DNA of 64,000 nucleotides from positions 992,001 to 1,056,000 of the forward strand of contig NZ_JAKNTW010000001.1 in the NCBI RefSeq assembly GCF_022213955.1. The letters run 5' to 3'. Shown one piece after another: positions 18,360 to 26,749 of this stretch (the first letter of the stretch is position 1; each line of letters opens with the position of its first letter). Made by a program: the position numbers and the translations under genes. Below the pieces are notes generated by a model, which worked only from the letters and a program-made list of their open reading frames with translations, did not search any database and had not been told where the DNA came from. The stretch is from Dolomitihabitans soli (lineage in GTDB: Bacteria > Actinomycetota > Actinomycetes > Streptosporangiales > Streptosporangiaceae).

Positions 18360-19326
18360 GACTCTCCTTCGCGATTTCCGGAGCCCTCGCGAGGTCCGGG
18401 GACGCAAGGGTGTGGTGACAGGCCACGCCGCCGTCCATCGGCGGCGACTCGGCGCAGCGCTCGGTGGCGTGCCCGCAGCGCGGCCGGAACGCGCAGCCCT
18501 CGGGCAGCCGGGTCAGCTCGGGCGGCAGTCCGGGGATCGGCACGAAGTCGCGGTCCGGCTGAGCGGCGACCAGCCCGGCGGTGTACGGATGGCGCGGCTG
18601 GCCGAGCACCCCGGCGGCAGGTCCCGTCTCCACCAGCCGGCTGGCGTACATCACGGCGAGGTCGTCGGCGACCCGCTCGGCAGCCCGCAGGTCGTGCGTG
18701 ATCAGCAGTACGGCCCGCCCCTCGTCGCACAGCTCCCTGAGTGTCCCCATCGCCCGGTCCACCAGCGGCTGGTCCAGCCCGCTCGTCGGCTCGTCGGCCA
18801 GGACCAGCCACGGGTCGCCGGCCAGCGCGATCGCGTTCGCCACCCGCTGGGCCATGCCGCCGGACAACTCGTGCGGATAGCGGTCCAGGTCCGCCGGGCG
18901 CAGGCCGTACCGCTCGGCCAGGTCGTCCGCGCGAGCGCTGGAGCCGAGCTCGTTGATCGCCTCCTGGAGCTGCGCCCGTGCCGTGCGGACCGGGGTGAGG
19001 TGGGTGGCGGGGCTCTGCGGGATCAGCCCGATCGCCCGCCCACGCACCCGCCTGGCCAGCACCTGCTGGGACGCGCCGATCAGCTCCACCGGCTCCGCCC
19101 CGCTCTGTTTCAGCCACGCCTCGCCGGAGACGGTCGCGTTGCCCGGCAGCAGGCCGAGCAGGGCGTGCGCGAGCACCGACTTGCCGCAGCCGGACTCGCC
19201 CACCAGGGCCAGGCACCTGCCGGGCCGTACCTCGAAGCTCGCCTCGCTCACCGCCCGCACCCGGGCAGCGGGAATGGCGAAGCTGACGCTCAGCCCCTCC
19301 ACCCGCAGCAGATTCCGGTCCGTCAA
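18352..19326 (-). CDS. nikD: Nickel/peptide-type ABC transporter ATP-binding protein (NikD/DppD-like)
   Basis: 324 residues with Walker A G-E-S-G-C-G-K-S, signature L-S-G-G-M-A-Q-R, Walker B L-V-L-A-D-E-P and a C-terminal oligopeptide/dipeptide domain (C-A-F-R-P-R-C-G-H-A-T-E-R-C, about residues 275-290). I chose the TTG at 19326, which overlaps the permease stop as TTGA with GGAG 8 bases upstream. An in-frame ATG at 19347 lacks a ribosome site. Confidence 0.82.
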   Translation of the reverse strand: MTDRNLLRVEGLSVSFAIPAARVRAVSEASFEVRPGRCLALVGESGCGKSVLAHALLGLLPGNATVSGEAWLKQSGAEPVELIGASQQVLARRVRGRAIGLIPQSPATHLTPVRTARAQLQEAINELGSSARADDLAERYGLRPADLDRYPHELSGGMAQRVANAIALAGDPWLVLADEPTSGLDQPLVDRAMGTLRELCDEGRAVLLITHDLRAAERVADDLAVMYASRLVETGPAAGVLGQPRHPYTAGLVAAQPDRDFVPIPGLPPELTRLPEGCAFRPRCGHATERCAESPPMDGGVACHHTLASPDLARAPEIAKESHA

Positions 19327-20129
19327 AGTTCCAGCTCCGATCGCCATCGGGGACTGCTGCGGTCGCGCCAGCGCTGGGCCAGCACCGAGATCGCCAGGGT
19401 GGGGGCCAGGATGAACAGGCCGGGCACCAGGCTCGACCACCAGTCGCCGGTGAGCAGCGAGCGCTGCCCGTCGTTGATCATGTTGCCGAGCGAGGCCAGA
19501 TGCGGCGGCAGGCCGAGGCCGAGGAAGCTCAGCGCGGTCTCGTGCCAGATGGCGTGCGGCACCATCAGCACGGTGGCCAGCACCAGATGGGGGAGCAGGT
19601 GCGGCAGCAGATGACGGCGGACCACCCGCATTCTGCCCGCGCCGCCGGAGACGGCCGCCTCCACGAACGGGCGGGTGCGCAGCGAGAGCACCTCAGAACG
19701 GACGATCCGCGCCGCCGTGGTCCAGTGGGTCACGCCGACGGAGACCACCACCGCGGCGGCGCTCGGCGCGAACAGCGCGACGATGAAGATGCCGAACAGC
19801 AGGTGCGGCAGGGCGTTGAAGCCGTCCACCACCCGCATGAGCAGGCGGTCGGGCAGGCCCCCCAGACTGCCCGCCGCCAGACCGATGGCCCCACCGATCA
19901 CCATGCTGACCAGCGCGGCGACCAGGCCCACCAGGAACGAGACCCGCAGGCCGTACACCGACCTGAGCAGGACGTCCCGGCCGACCTCGTCGGTTCCGAA
20001 GGGATGTGCGAACGACGGCGGCTGCCCGGCCGAGCGCAGGTCCACCAGGCTCTGGTCGAGCTGCACGATCGGCGGCAGCACCAGTACGGCGAGCGCCAGC
20101 ACCGCCAGGGTCCAGGTCGCGATCCGCAT
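19323..20129 (-). CDS. nikC: Nickel/peptide-type ABC transporter permease (NikC/DppC-like)
   Basis: A 268-residue inner-membrane permease with six predicted helices. It has the DppC family start (H-P-F-G-T-D-E-V-G-R-D-V-L-L-R) and a binding-protein-dependent transport loop E-A-A-V-S-G-G-A-G-R-M-R. Its ATG abuts the stop of the preceding permease. With NikB it forms the channel. Confidence 0.85.
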   Translation of the reverse strand: MRIATWTLAVLALAVLVLPPIVQLDQSLVDLRSAGQPPSFAHPFGTDEVGRDVLLRSVYGLRVSFLVGLVAALVSMVIGGAIGLAAGSLGGLPDRLLMRVVDGFNALPHLLFGIFIVALFAPSAAAVVVSVGVTHWTTAARIVRSEVLSLRTRPFVEAAVSGGAGRMRVVRRHLLPHLLPHLVLATVLMVPHAIWHETALSFLGLGLPPHLASLGNMINDGQRSLLTGDWWSSLVPGLFILAPTLAISVLAQRWRDRSSPRWRSELEL

Positions 20130-21110
20130 CTAGCCCACCCCCAGCGTGCGCACCCGCGGATCGGCCACGGTGTAGGCGATGTCGGCGAGCAGGTTGCCGG
20201 CCAGCACCGCCGCGGTGCCGAGCAGCGTCAATGCCGCCAGCAGCGGGAAGTCCACCGCCAGCGCCGCCTGCACCGAGGCGGCGGCGACCCCCGGCCAGGA
20301 GAAGACCGTCTCGACCAGGATCGCGCCGGTGACCAGTTCGGGCATCCGGGCGCCGAGCAGGGTGAGGAACGGCAGCAGCGCCGACCGCAGCGCGTGCCGT
20401 ACGATCACGGTCCGTTCGCGCAGGCCGCGGGCGCGCGCGCCGATCACGAAGTCCTCGCGGAGCACGCCGATGACCGACTCCCGCACGTAGAGGACCAGCC
20501 ACGACGACTGGGAGATCGCCAGCACGGTGACCGGCAGGATCAGGTGCGCGGCGACGTCACCCGGGCTGATCGTGGTCGAGGCCGCGTCGGTGAGCCCGCC
20601 GGCGGGCAGCCAGCCGAGCGTGACCGCGAAGATCCAGATGGCCAGCAACCCGAGCCAGAACACCGGGGCCGACTCGTTGGCGAACGCGCCACCGGTGATC
20701 ACCCTGTCCAGCCAGGAGCCGCGCCGCCAGGCGGCGAGGGTGCCGACCACCAGGCTGCCCGCGAACATCAGCACCAGTGCGGAGCCGGTGGCCAGCAGGG
20801 TCCAGCCGAGCCGCTCGCCGATGATCTCGGTGACCGGCCGGTGGAGCGACCTGGACTCGCCCAGTTCCCCGCTCACCAGGTTGCCGAACCAGGTGGCGTA
20901 CTGCTCGAGGACCGGGCGGTCCAGCCCCCAGTTGGCCCTGATCGCCTCGACCACCTCGGGCGAGGTGACCAGGGCGCGCTCACCGAGGTACTGCCTGACC
21001 GGGTCGAAGGGGGAGGCCTGTGCCAGGGCGAACATCACGATGGTGACGATCACCAGCAGGGGTACGGCGAAGGCCACCCGCCAGGCGACCATCCGGAGCA
21101 CGGCTCTCAC
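20130..21110 (-). CDS. nikB: Nickel/peptide-type ABC transporter permease (NikB/DppB-like)
   Basis: A 326-residue permease of the DppB family with the N-terminal F-D-P-V-R-Q-Y-L-G extracellular segment and the loop A-R-G-L-R-E-R-T-V-I-V-R-H-A-L-R. A GTG start overlaps the upstream stop as GTGA. About six transmembrane segments are visible. Confidence 0.86.
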   Translation of the reverse strand: MRAVLRMVAWRVAFAVPLLVIVTIVMFALAQASPFDPVRQYLGERALVTSPEVVEAIRANWGLDRPVLEQYATWFGNLVSGELGESRSLHRPVTEIIGERLGWTLLATGSALVLMFAGSLVVGTLAAWRRGSWLDRVITGGAFANESAPVFWLGLLAIWIFAVTLGWLPAGGLTDAASTTISPGDVAAHLILPVTVLAISQSSWLVLYVRESVIGVLREDFVIGARARGLRERTVIVRHALRSALLPFLTLLGARMPELVTGAILVETVFSWPGVAAASVQAALAVDFPLLAALTLLGTAAVLAGNLLADIAYTVADPRVRTLGVG

Positions 21111-22657
21111 GTCGCGGGCTTCCAGGCCGGGAGCCCGGCGAAGAGGCCGCCCGTGGCGTGCTCGTGCCCGTCCACGCCGGGCAGGATGCCGTCGTACTTG
21201 CCGCGGATCACGTAGACGTGCTTGAGGAACACCAGGTAGGAGTAGACCTGGTCATCCTTGATGATCTTCTGGAGGTCCGAGTACGCCTGCTCGCGGGTCG
21301 CCTCATCGCCCGCGGATCGGCCCTTCTCCAGCAGCTTGTCGGCCTCGGGGTTGTCGTACAGGCCCGGGTTGAAGAAGCCCTTGCCCTTGAAGTCGGAGTG
21401 GAACAGCTCGTAGTTGACGTAGTCGGGGTCGTACGGGCTGCCGTACCCCATCACGGCCGCGTCCTCGCCCAGTCGCGGTTCGATCGCGTCCCAGTCGAGA
21501 CCGGCGGGCTCCACCCGCAGGCCGATCTTCTTGGCGTCGGAGGCGGCGGCCAGTGCCAGTTCCTTGCGGAGCGAGTCGCCCGCCGGGTACATCAGGGTGA
21601 ATTCGGCCTTCCTGCCGTCCTTCTCCCTGATCCCGTCGCCGGCCTCGCGCCAGCCGGCCTCGTCGAGGACCTTCTTGGCCTGCTCCGGGTTGGTCTCGCC
21701 GGTCACTTCGGGGTTGTGCCACTTCGTGTCGGGTGAGATCGGGCCGTAGGCCGGTGTGCCCGAGCCGGCCAGGATCGCGTCCACCATCGCCTGCCGGTCG
21801 ACCGCCAGCCCGAACGCCTCCCGGACGGCCCTGTCGCCGGTCACCGGATGGGTCATCGGGAACAGGATCGCGCGGTAGTCGGCGCTCGGCACGTCGTACA
21901 CGGTCACGCCCTGCTGCCCGCGGAACTGGGCGGCGGCCTTCGGGGGCAGCACGGAAGCGTCGAAGTCGCCCGCCCGCAACCGGGTCGCCCGCACGTTGTC
22001 GTCGGGCGCGAAGGCGAGCACCAGCTTGGAGATCGCGGGAGCGCCGCCCCAGTACTCCTTGTTGGCCTCCAGCACGATCTTGTCACCCGGCGTCCACGAC
22101 ACGAACCGGTACGGACCGGTGCCCACCGGCTTCGTCTTCTCCAGGGTCCCCTTGGGCACGATGCCGAGCGTGGTGCGCTGCACGAGCGGGGCGTAGGCGT
22201 GCTTCAGCTCGAAGACCACGGTCCTCGGGTCGGGCGCCCGTACCTCCTTGATCGCCGCGTAGTCGCTCCTGATCGTGGAGTTGTTGGCGGGATCGAGCAG
22301 CGCCTCGTAGGTGTACTCGACATCTTCGCTGGTCAACTGCTTTCCGTCGTGGAACCTCAGCCCTTCCTTCAGGGTGAAGGTGACGGTTTTGCCGTCGCCG
22401 GCGACTTCTGGCTGCCCGGCGGCCAGCGCGGGCTTCAGCGTCAGGTCGGGCGACCGGCTCATCAGCCCGTCGAAGAACAGCGATCCCCCGTCGGGCGAGA
22501 ACCCGAGCACCGGGCTCAAGTTGTCGAACTCCGAGCTCAGACCGATGACGAACGTGTCGTCCGGCGCGTCGGCCGGGCCCTGCGGGACGGAACAGGCCGC
22601 CGCGAACAGGGCGAGGACGGCGCACAGCGCGGCGGACCTCCGGAGAGATTGAGTCAC
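21107..22657 (-). CDS. nikA: Nickel/peptide-type ABC transporter substrate-binding lipoprotein (NikA-like)
   Basis: 516 residues, SBP_bac_5 family. The N-terminus is a lipoprotein signal with lipobox F-A-A-A-C. Family text includes F-T-L-K-E-G-L-R-F-H-D-G-K-Q-L-T-S-E-D-V and P-V-G-T-G-P-Y-R-F. The GTG at 22657 was chosen because it places the signal peptide correctly; the open frame upstream encodes no signal and overlaps the smr gene. Ligand identity (nickel complex, peptide or opine) is not fixed by visible residues. The Nur-box-like element 18 bp upstream favours nickel. Confidence 0.82.
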   Translation of the reverse strand: MTQSLRRSAALCAVLALFAAACSVPQGPADAPDDTFVIGLSSEFDNLSPVLGFSPDGGSLFFDGLMSRSPDLTLKPALAAGQPEVAGDGKTVTFTLKEGLRFHDGKQLTSEDVEYTYEALLDPANNSTIRSDYAAIKEVRAPDPRTVVFELKHAYAPLVQRTTLGIVPKGTLEKTKPVGTGPYRFVSWTPGDKIVLEANKEYWGGAPAISKLVLAFAPDDNVRATRLRAGDFDASVLPPKAAAQFRGQQGVTVYDVPSADYRAILFPMTHPVTGDRAVREAFGLAVDRQAMVDAILAGSGTPAYGPISPDTKWHNPEVTGETNPEQAKKVLDEAGWREAGDGIREKDGRKAEFTLMYPAGDSLRKELALAAASDAKKIGLRVEPAGLDWDAIEPRLGEDAAVMGYGSPYDPDYVNYELFHSDFKGKGFFNPGLYDNPEADKLLEKGRSAGDEATREQAYSDLQKIIKDDQVYSYLVFLKHVYVIRGKYDGILPGVDGHEHATGGLFAGLPAWKPAT

Positions 22658-22674
22658 AAGAGAACTTCTATCAT

Positions 22675-22691
22675 TTGCAACTAAGTCGCAA
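22675..22691. promoter_or_regulatory. Nur-box-like operator upstream of the nik-type operon
   Basis: The sequence TTGCAA-CTAAG-TCGCAA is an inverted repeat with one mismatch and matches the Nur-box layout known from Streptomyces (TTGCAA-N5-TTGCAA). It lies 18 bp upstream of the nikA start codon, where a repressor would block transcription. It is also 27 bp before the divergent smr start. Confidence 0.5.
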
Positions 22692-22718
22692 TAAAGCGGG
22701 GGGCGTAGACTCCTCTCC

Positions 22719-22973
22719 GTGAAGCTCAAGCTGGATCTGCACCCGCTCTTCAACCGCGGCGGCGAGATCGACAAGGCACTGCGCGGCATCATCGACGAGG
22801 CCATCAGGAAGAAGGCCACCGAAGTCGAGATCATCCCTGGCAAGGGCTCGGGCCAGCTCAAGAAGAAGGTCCTGCGCTTCCTCGACCAGAAGGAGATCAA
22901 GGCCCTCTACCACCGCATCGACAAGGACTCCAAGAACCACGGCCGCCTGTTCGTCTACTTTCGTCACAAGTAG
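22719..22973 (+). CDS. Small Smr-domain protein
   Basis: An 84-residue stand-alone Smr domain. It has the family's L-D-L-H-P start, the basic helix R-K-K-A-T-E, and the core I-I-P-G-K-G-S-G-Q-L-K-K-K-V (G-K-G-x-G, near residues 40-50). Smr domains have endonuclease or nucleic-acid-binding activity in MutS2 and related proteins. The start is GTG. The 3' end is repeated at 24254-24268 (see the repeat entry). Confidence 0.85.
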   Translation: MKLKLDLHPLFNRGGEIDKALRGIIDEAIRKKATEVEIIPGKGSGQLKKKVLRFLDQKEIKALYHRIDKDSKNHGRLFVYFRHK

Positions 22974-22980
22974 GGCGGCA

Positions 22981-23009
22981 GCCGGGTCTTCGACCTGCGG
23001 AGACCCGGC
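22981..23009 (+). terminator. Hairpin after the smr gene
   Basis: A 9-bp perfect stem (GCCGGGTCT / AGACCCGGC) with an 11-base loop lies 7 bp after the smr stop. There is no T-run, which is common for terminators in such G+C-rich genomes. Confidence 0.6.
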
Positions 23010-23260
23010 CGAATACCCGCTGACCTGCGACTTGAGGTCACAGCACGTCGCGTTGACTCTCACGAGATCTCATGGCTGTGTGCCCTGGGCCGCACGCCCG
23101 ACAGCCGTTCTTCGGTCGTCCGCCCCTGTAGGGCACTACTTCGGTGTGCGGCGTCACGCAGCTCAACCGCCTCCGGAAGTCGTCGCGCCTCGGTCGCCGT
23201 AACCACCTCGGCCACCCGCCAATAGTTCGAAGGCACGAGCAGGCCGCTCGTGATCGCCGC

Positions 23261-23352
23261 GCCACCAAGACGGATGTGGGCCAGGGCTCAGACCGAAACT
23301 GGGTGGTCATGGCAGACCCCGAGGGCAACGAGTTCTGCGTCCTGCGCACCCT
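23261..23352 (+). pseudogene. Remnant of a VOC (glyoxalase-like) domain protein, C-terminal end only
   Basis: The frame reads K-T-D-V-G-Q-G, then W-V-V-M-A-D-P-E-G-N-E-F-C-V-L-R, which is the very typical C-terminal strand of actinobacterial glyoxalase-like VOC proteins. Nothing recognisable precedes it, so only about 30 codons survive. It is in frame with the methyltransferase gene downstream, which probably produces an artificially long open frame. Confidence 0.7.
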
Positions 23353-23434
23353 GGCACCGCAGAACCAGGGCGTGTTTCGAAAGTGGGTTGAGCGGTGGCG
23401 TGCGGGATTCTGGAGGGCCGTATGCTGCACTCGC

Positions 23435-24082
23435 ATGAAGGATCTTGGTAGTCAGGTCGCGTACTGGGACAGCGTCGGCGTCACGAAGACATTTACCCAC
23501 CCAGTGAACCCCGACTGGCTGGAAGGGGTGAGCCGGACCGCTCGGGTTTTGGACTACGGCTGCGGGTACGGCCGTGTCATGGCTGAGCTGGGCGAACACG
23601 GCTTCACCGATGTGTCGGGTGTGGACCTGTCTCCCGGGCTGATCGCGCGGGGCCGCCAGTTGCTGCCTGATCTGCGCTTCGCGGTACTGGAGTCTCCGCC
23701 GGAGCTGGCTTGCGCACCGGCGAGTTTCGACGTCGTCCTGCTATTTGCGGTGCTGACGTGTGTCCCCGCCGATGACGCCCAGCGGGCGTTGGTCGCTGAG
23801 CTGAGCCGTGTCCTGGCGCCCGGCGGGCTGCTCTACGTCAGCGACATGATCCTGCAGGACGACGAGCGAAACCGGGGCCGCTACGCCGCGCATGCCCAGC
23901 AGTTCGGCACTCCATACGGGGTGTTCGCCACTGACGATGGTGCGGTGTGCCGACACCACGACATCGCCGAGCTGCGCGCTCTGCTGCCGGACTTCGACGT
24001 GGCGGACGAGCGCCAGATCGACGTTGTCACGATGAATGGCCACCGATCACAGGCGATGCAACTTCTGGCCCGCAAGCGGTGA
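23435..24082 (+). CDS. Class I SAM-dependent methyltransferase
   Basis: About 215 residues. The SAM-binding glycine loop is V-L-D-Y-G-C-G-Y-G-R (near residue 36), followed by the acidic end of strand 2 (V-D-L-S-P-G-L) and the motif after strand 5 L-A-P-G-G-L-L-Y-V-S-D. Substrate unknown. The ATG at 23435 has a weak ribosome site, and the frame runs on upstream through the VOC remnant. Codon choice has more A and T at third positions than its neighbours, which fits recent acquisition. Confidence 0.8.
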   Translation: MKDLGSQVAYWDSVGVTKTFTHPVNPDWLEGVSRTARVLDYGCGYGRVMAELGEHGFTDVSGVDLSPGLIARGRQLLPDLRFAVLESPPELACAPASFDVVLLFAVLTCVPADDAQRALVAELSRVLAPGGLLYVSDMILQDDERNRGRYAAHAQQFGTPYGVFATDDGAVCRHHDIAELRALLPDFDVADERQIDVVTMNGHRSQAMQLLARKR

Positions 24083-24253
24083 GGTCACAGCCATTCGTCA
24101 CCTTGGCATATCGGCTCAATTCGGAATCTTGAGCCAGGCAGTAGAGATCCGCCATCCATGTTCTTCACAGGCAAGATCGAACATGTGTCGAGTTCCCCGG
24201 CTGTGCCCTCATGAAGATCAAAGGGGGTGCTGGCCCTGGTAACGCGTCGCGCT

Positions 24254-24268
24254 TTTCGCCACAAGTAG
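24254..24268 (+). repeat. Direct repeat of the smr 3' end, possible attachment-site scar
   Basis: TTTCGCCACAAGTAG matches the last 15 bases of smr (22959-22973) at 14 of 15 positions. Both read F-R-H-K-stop, differing by one synonymous base. The patch between the copies (about 1.3 kb) holds the VOC remnant and the methyltransferase. Repeats of a gene's 3' end on both sides of foreign-looking DNA are what site-specific integration leaves. No integrase is seen. Confidence 0.4.
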
Positions 24269-24278
24269 CGGGGGCGGG

Positions 24279-24518
24279 TCAGTCCTCGCCGTCGCTCTGC
24301 CAGCGGAAGACGTAGGACATCGCGAAACCGAGCAGGCCGGTGACGCCGGCCGCGACGGTCATCGGCATGCCCAGGGCGCCGACCACACCGGAGACGAGGC
24401 CGGCGTCGCCAGCGATCAGCCCGACGGCCTGGACGACCACCATCACCACGCTCAGTGCCAGGAACGCCACCAGGCAGACCTTGAACAGGGGCATGGAGAC
24501 CCGCTTGACCATGTTCAC
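24279..24518 (-). CDS. Small two-helix membrane protein, probable partner of the TRAP-like permease
   Basis: 79 residues with two transmembrane helices (about 10-35 and 45-70). It lies 10 bp downstream of the large permease on the same strand. A DctQ subunit usually has four helices, so this is either a minimal small subunit or a different accessory protein. No family is recognised. Confidence 0.7.
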   Translation of the reverse strand: MNMVKRVSMPLFKVCLVAFLALSVVMVVVQAVGLIAGDAGLVSGVVGALGMPMTVAAGVTGLLGFAMSYVFRWQSDGED

Positions 24519-24528
24519 GAGTTGCCTC

Positions 24529-25866
24529 CTAGATCGGCAGGACGCCGGTGGCGACCAGTACGCCCAGCGCCAGGATGGGGATGACGAACCAGACGATCAG
24601 CTTGCCGAAGGTCTTGGCCGGGTCCACGCCGGCGATGCCGCTGGCGATGTAGATGGGCGCCGCCCCGGGTGGCGAGGCGCCTTCGGTCGAGGCGAAGATC
24701 ATGATCGCGGTCGCCGCGGCCACCGGGGGCACGCCCGCCGCGGTCAGCGCGCTGAAGGCCACGCCGCCCACGGCCGCGATCGTCGCCGTGCCGGTCAGCG
24801 GGGCCGCGATGACGACGATGAGCAGGCCGACGATGATGGCGATGACCACGGTCGGCGCCTGGATCCCCCGCATGATGGAGGTGAGCTGGTCGACCAGGCC
24901 GAGTTCGCCCAGGGAGGCCGCGGCGGCGAAGGCGAAGAAGAGCGTCGCCCCGATCACGGCGTACCGGGGGGCCATCTCGCCCAGCAGTTCGCTCCAGGCC
25001 CGCCCGGTACGCGGCAACCGCTTCCAGGCGACGGCGAACGTCGCGAGGATGGTCAGGACCGGAATCCAGACCACGATGCTGATGTCCCCGGCCGCCTCGC
25101 CGACCCGCGACTCCATGAACCGCTGGCCGAAGTCGAGGGTCAACACCACGGGCACCGCGATGCCGGCGTAGACCAGCAGCGAGGTCCAGCCCTGCTTGAG
25201 CGCCAGCGTGAACGGGGTGATGTCACTGCGGTCGGTGGCCTGGATCCGGTAGCGGCGCACCCAGATGAACACCACGATGAACCTGTACAGAACCGTCCAC
25301 ATGCCGCCGACGAACGCCCCGACGAAGAGCTGGTCGGCGGTGAGCACGGGAGCCACCGCGGCCGAGCCGAGCAGCAGGAAGATCGTCGAGCTCGGCGGGA
25401 TGGAGATCCCGAGTCCCGCGTTCCCCGCGACGAGGGTGGCGGCCAGCTCGGGACTCCAGTTGGACCTGGTCATCCACGGGATGGTGACCGAGCCGACGGA
25501 GGCCGCGATGCCGGAGCCCGACCCGGCCGGGCCGCCGAGCAGGGCGGCGGCGGAGGTGGACACGTAGCCCGCGCCGCCGCGCAACCGGCCGAACACCGAG
25601 TTCAGGACGGTCACCTGCTCCTGGATGAGGCCGAGTTTCGTCAGCAGGTAGCCCATGAAGACGAACGCCAGCGCGGCGAAGACGACCTCCTCGGCGAGCG
25701 CGTCGGCGATCCCCGCGCGGGCCAGCCCGAGGAAGCCGGTTCCGCCGAAGAGGCAGACCGCGACGAAACCGATGAGCATGGCCTCGCCGATGTTCCGTTT
25801 CAGTAGACCGTTCCAAACGACGATGACGGCGATGTAGGCGATGAGCGCCCACACGGCGATGCCCAT
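24529..25866 (-). CDS. TRAP transporter large permease-like protein (DctM family)
   Basis: 445 residues with about twelve transmembrane segments. Motifs typical of DctM/ion-transporter superfamily include G-L-G-I-S-I-P-P-S-S-T-I (near residues 150-160) and G-P-A-G-S-G-S-G-I-A-A-S. The ATG has a perfect GGAGG site; an ORF start 5 codons earlier has none. No DctP binding protein lies nearby. The gene follows the CoA-ester lyase and CoA transferase, so the carried substrate is probably the organic acid they consume. Confidence 0.82.
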   Translation of the reverse strand: MGIAVWALIAYIAVIVVWNGLLKRNIGEAMLIGFVAVCLFGGTGFLGLARAGIADALAEEVVFAALAFVFMGYLLTKLGLIQEQVTVLNSVFGRLRGGAGYVSTSAAALLGGPAGSGSGIAASVGSVTIPWMTRSNWSPELAATLVAGNAGLGISIPPSSTIFLLLGSAAVAPVLTADQLFVGAFVGGMWTVLYRFIVVFIWVRRYRIQATDRSDITPFTLALKQGWTSLLVYAGIAVPVVLTLDFGQRFMESRVGEAAGDISIVVWIPVLTILATFAVAWKRLPRTGRAWSELLGEMAPRYAVIGATLFFAFAAAASLGELGLVDQLTSIMRGIQAPTVVIAIIVGLLIVVIAAPLTGTATIAAVGGVAFSALTAAGVPPVAAATAIMIFASTEGASPPGAAPIYIASGIAGVDPAKTFGKLIVWFVIPILALGVLVATGVLPI

Positions 25867-25912
25867 GACGGGTTCCTCCATAACGGTCGGGGGGATTGGC
25901 GGCGAGCCGGGG

Positions 25913-26749
25913 TCAGTCCCCGGTCAGCCGGTCGGCGAGCGCCAAGGTACGGCGGGCGCGGGCGATGATGGGGGCGTCGATGAACCGGCCGTCGGGAAGG
26001 GCCAGCGCGCCCGTCCCGGCACGGTCGGCGGCGGCCACGACCTCGCGCGCCCTGGCGATCTCGTCCTCGCCCGGCCGGAACGCCGCGCGGATCAGCGGGA
26101 GCTGCCGGGGGTGGATGGCCGTCCTGCCGAACATCCCCAGGCCGCGGCCGTGCGCGCACGAGGTGGTGAGTCCCTCGTCGTCCTTGATGTCGGGGAACAC
26201 CGACATGGGGACCGGGGGAAGCCCCGCTGCCGCGGCCGCCAGCACCGTCTGGAATCGGAGCTGGTCCAACGCGGACCGGTCGGTCACGGACAACTCGGCC
26301 GCCAGATCCTGCTCGCCGAGGGCGATGCCGGCGACCACGGGGTGGGCCGCGATGGCCGCGGCCGATCCGACACCCCTGGCCGACTCCAGCAGCGCGAACG
26401 CCTGCACCGCGCTGCCGGAGAAGGTCTCCGCCGTCAGGTCGAGAACCTCCGCCGACTCGACCTTCGGCAGGCGCACCGCGGCCAGCCCGCGGGCTCCCGC
26501 CAGGGCGCGCAGGTCGTCGCGACCGCGTTCGGTGGCCAGGTCGTTGACGCGCACATGGACGGCCGGCCCCGCGCCCGGTGCCGGCTCGCCGGCCAGATAG
26601 GCGATCGCGTTGTGCCGAGCCTCGTCCTTGCGGGCCGGATCGACGGCGTCCTCCAGGTCGATGATGACCACGTCGGCGCCGGAGGCGACGGCCTTCCCGA
26701 ACCGCTCGGGCCGGTCTCCCGGAACGTAGAGCCAGGTGACGGCGGTCAC
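25913..26749 (-). CDS. HpcH/HpaI-type CoA-ester lyase (citrate lyase beta-like)
   Basis: 278 residues, beginning W-L-Y-V-P-G-D-R-P-E-R-F, the start typical of malyl-CoA/citramalyl-CoA/citryl-CoA lyases. Metal and substrate residues are seen in I-I-D-L-E-D-A-V (Asp/Glu) and V-R-V-N-D, with A-L-L-E-S-A-R-G as the E-S-A/T-x-G signature. The GTG overlaps the CoA transferase stop by 4 bp. It would cleave a hydroxyacyl-CoA to acetyl-CoA plus an oxo acid. Citramalyl-CoA or malyl-CoA are the likeliest substrates by family, but this is inference. Confidence 0.85.
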   Translation of the reverse strand: MTAVTWLYVPGDRPERFGKAVASGADVVIIDLEDAVDPARKDEARHNAIAYLAGEPAPGAGPAVHVRVNDLATERGRDDLRALAGARGLAAVRLPKVESAEVLDLTAETFSGSAVQAFALLESARGVGSAAAIAAHPVVAGIALGEQDLAAELSVTDRSALDQLRFQTVLAAAAAGLPPVPMSVFPDIKDDEGLTTSCAHGRGLGMFGRTAIHPRQLPLIRAAFRPGEDEIARAREVVAAADRAGTGALALPDGRFIDAPIIARARRTLALADRLTGD

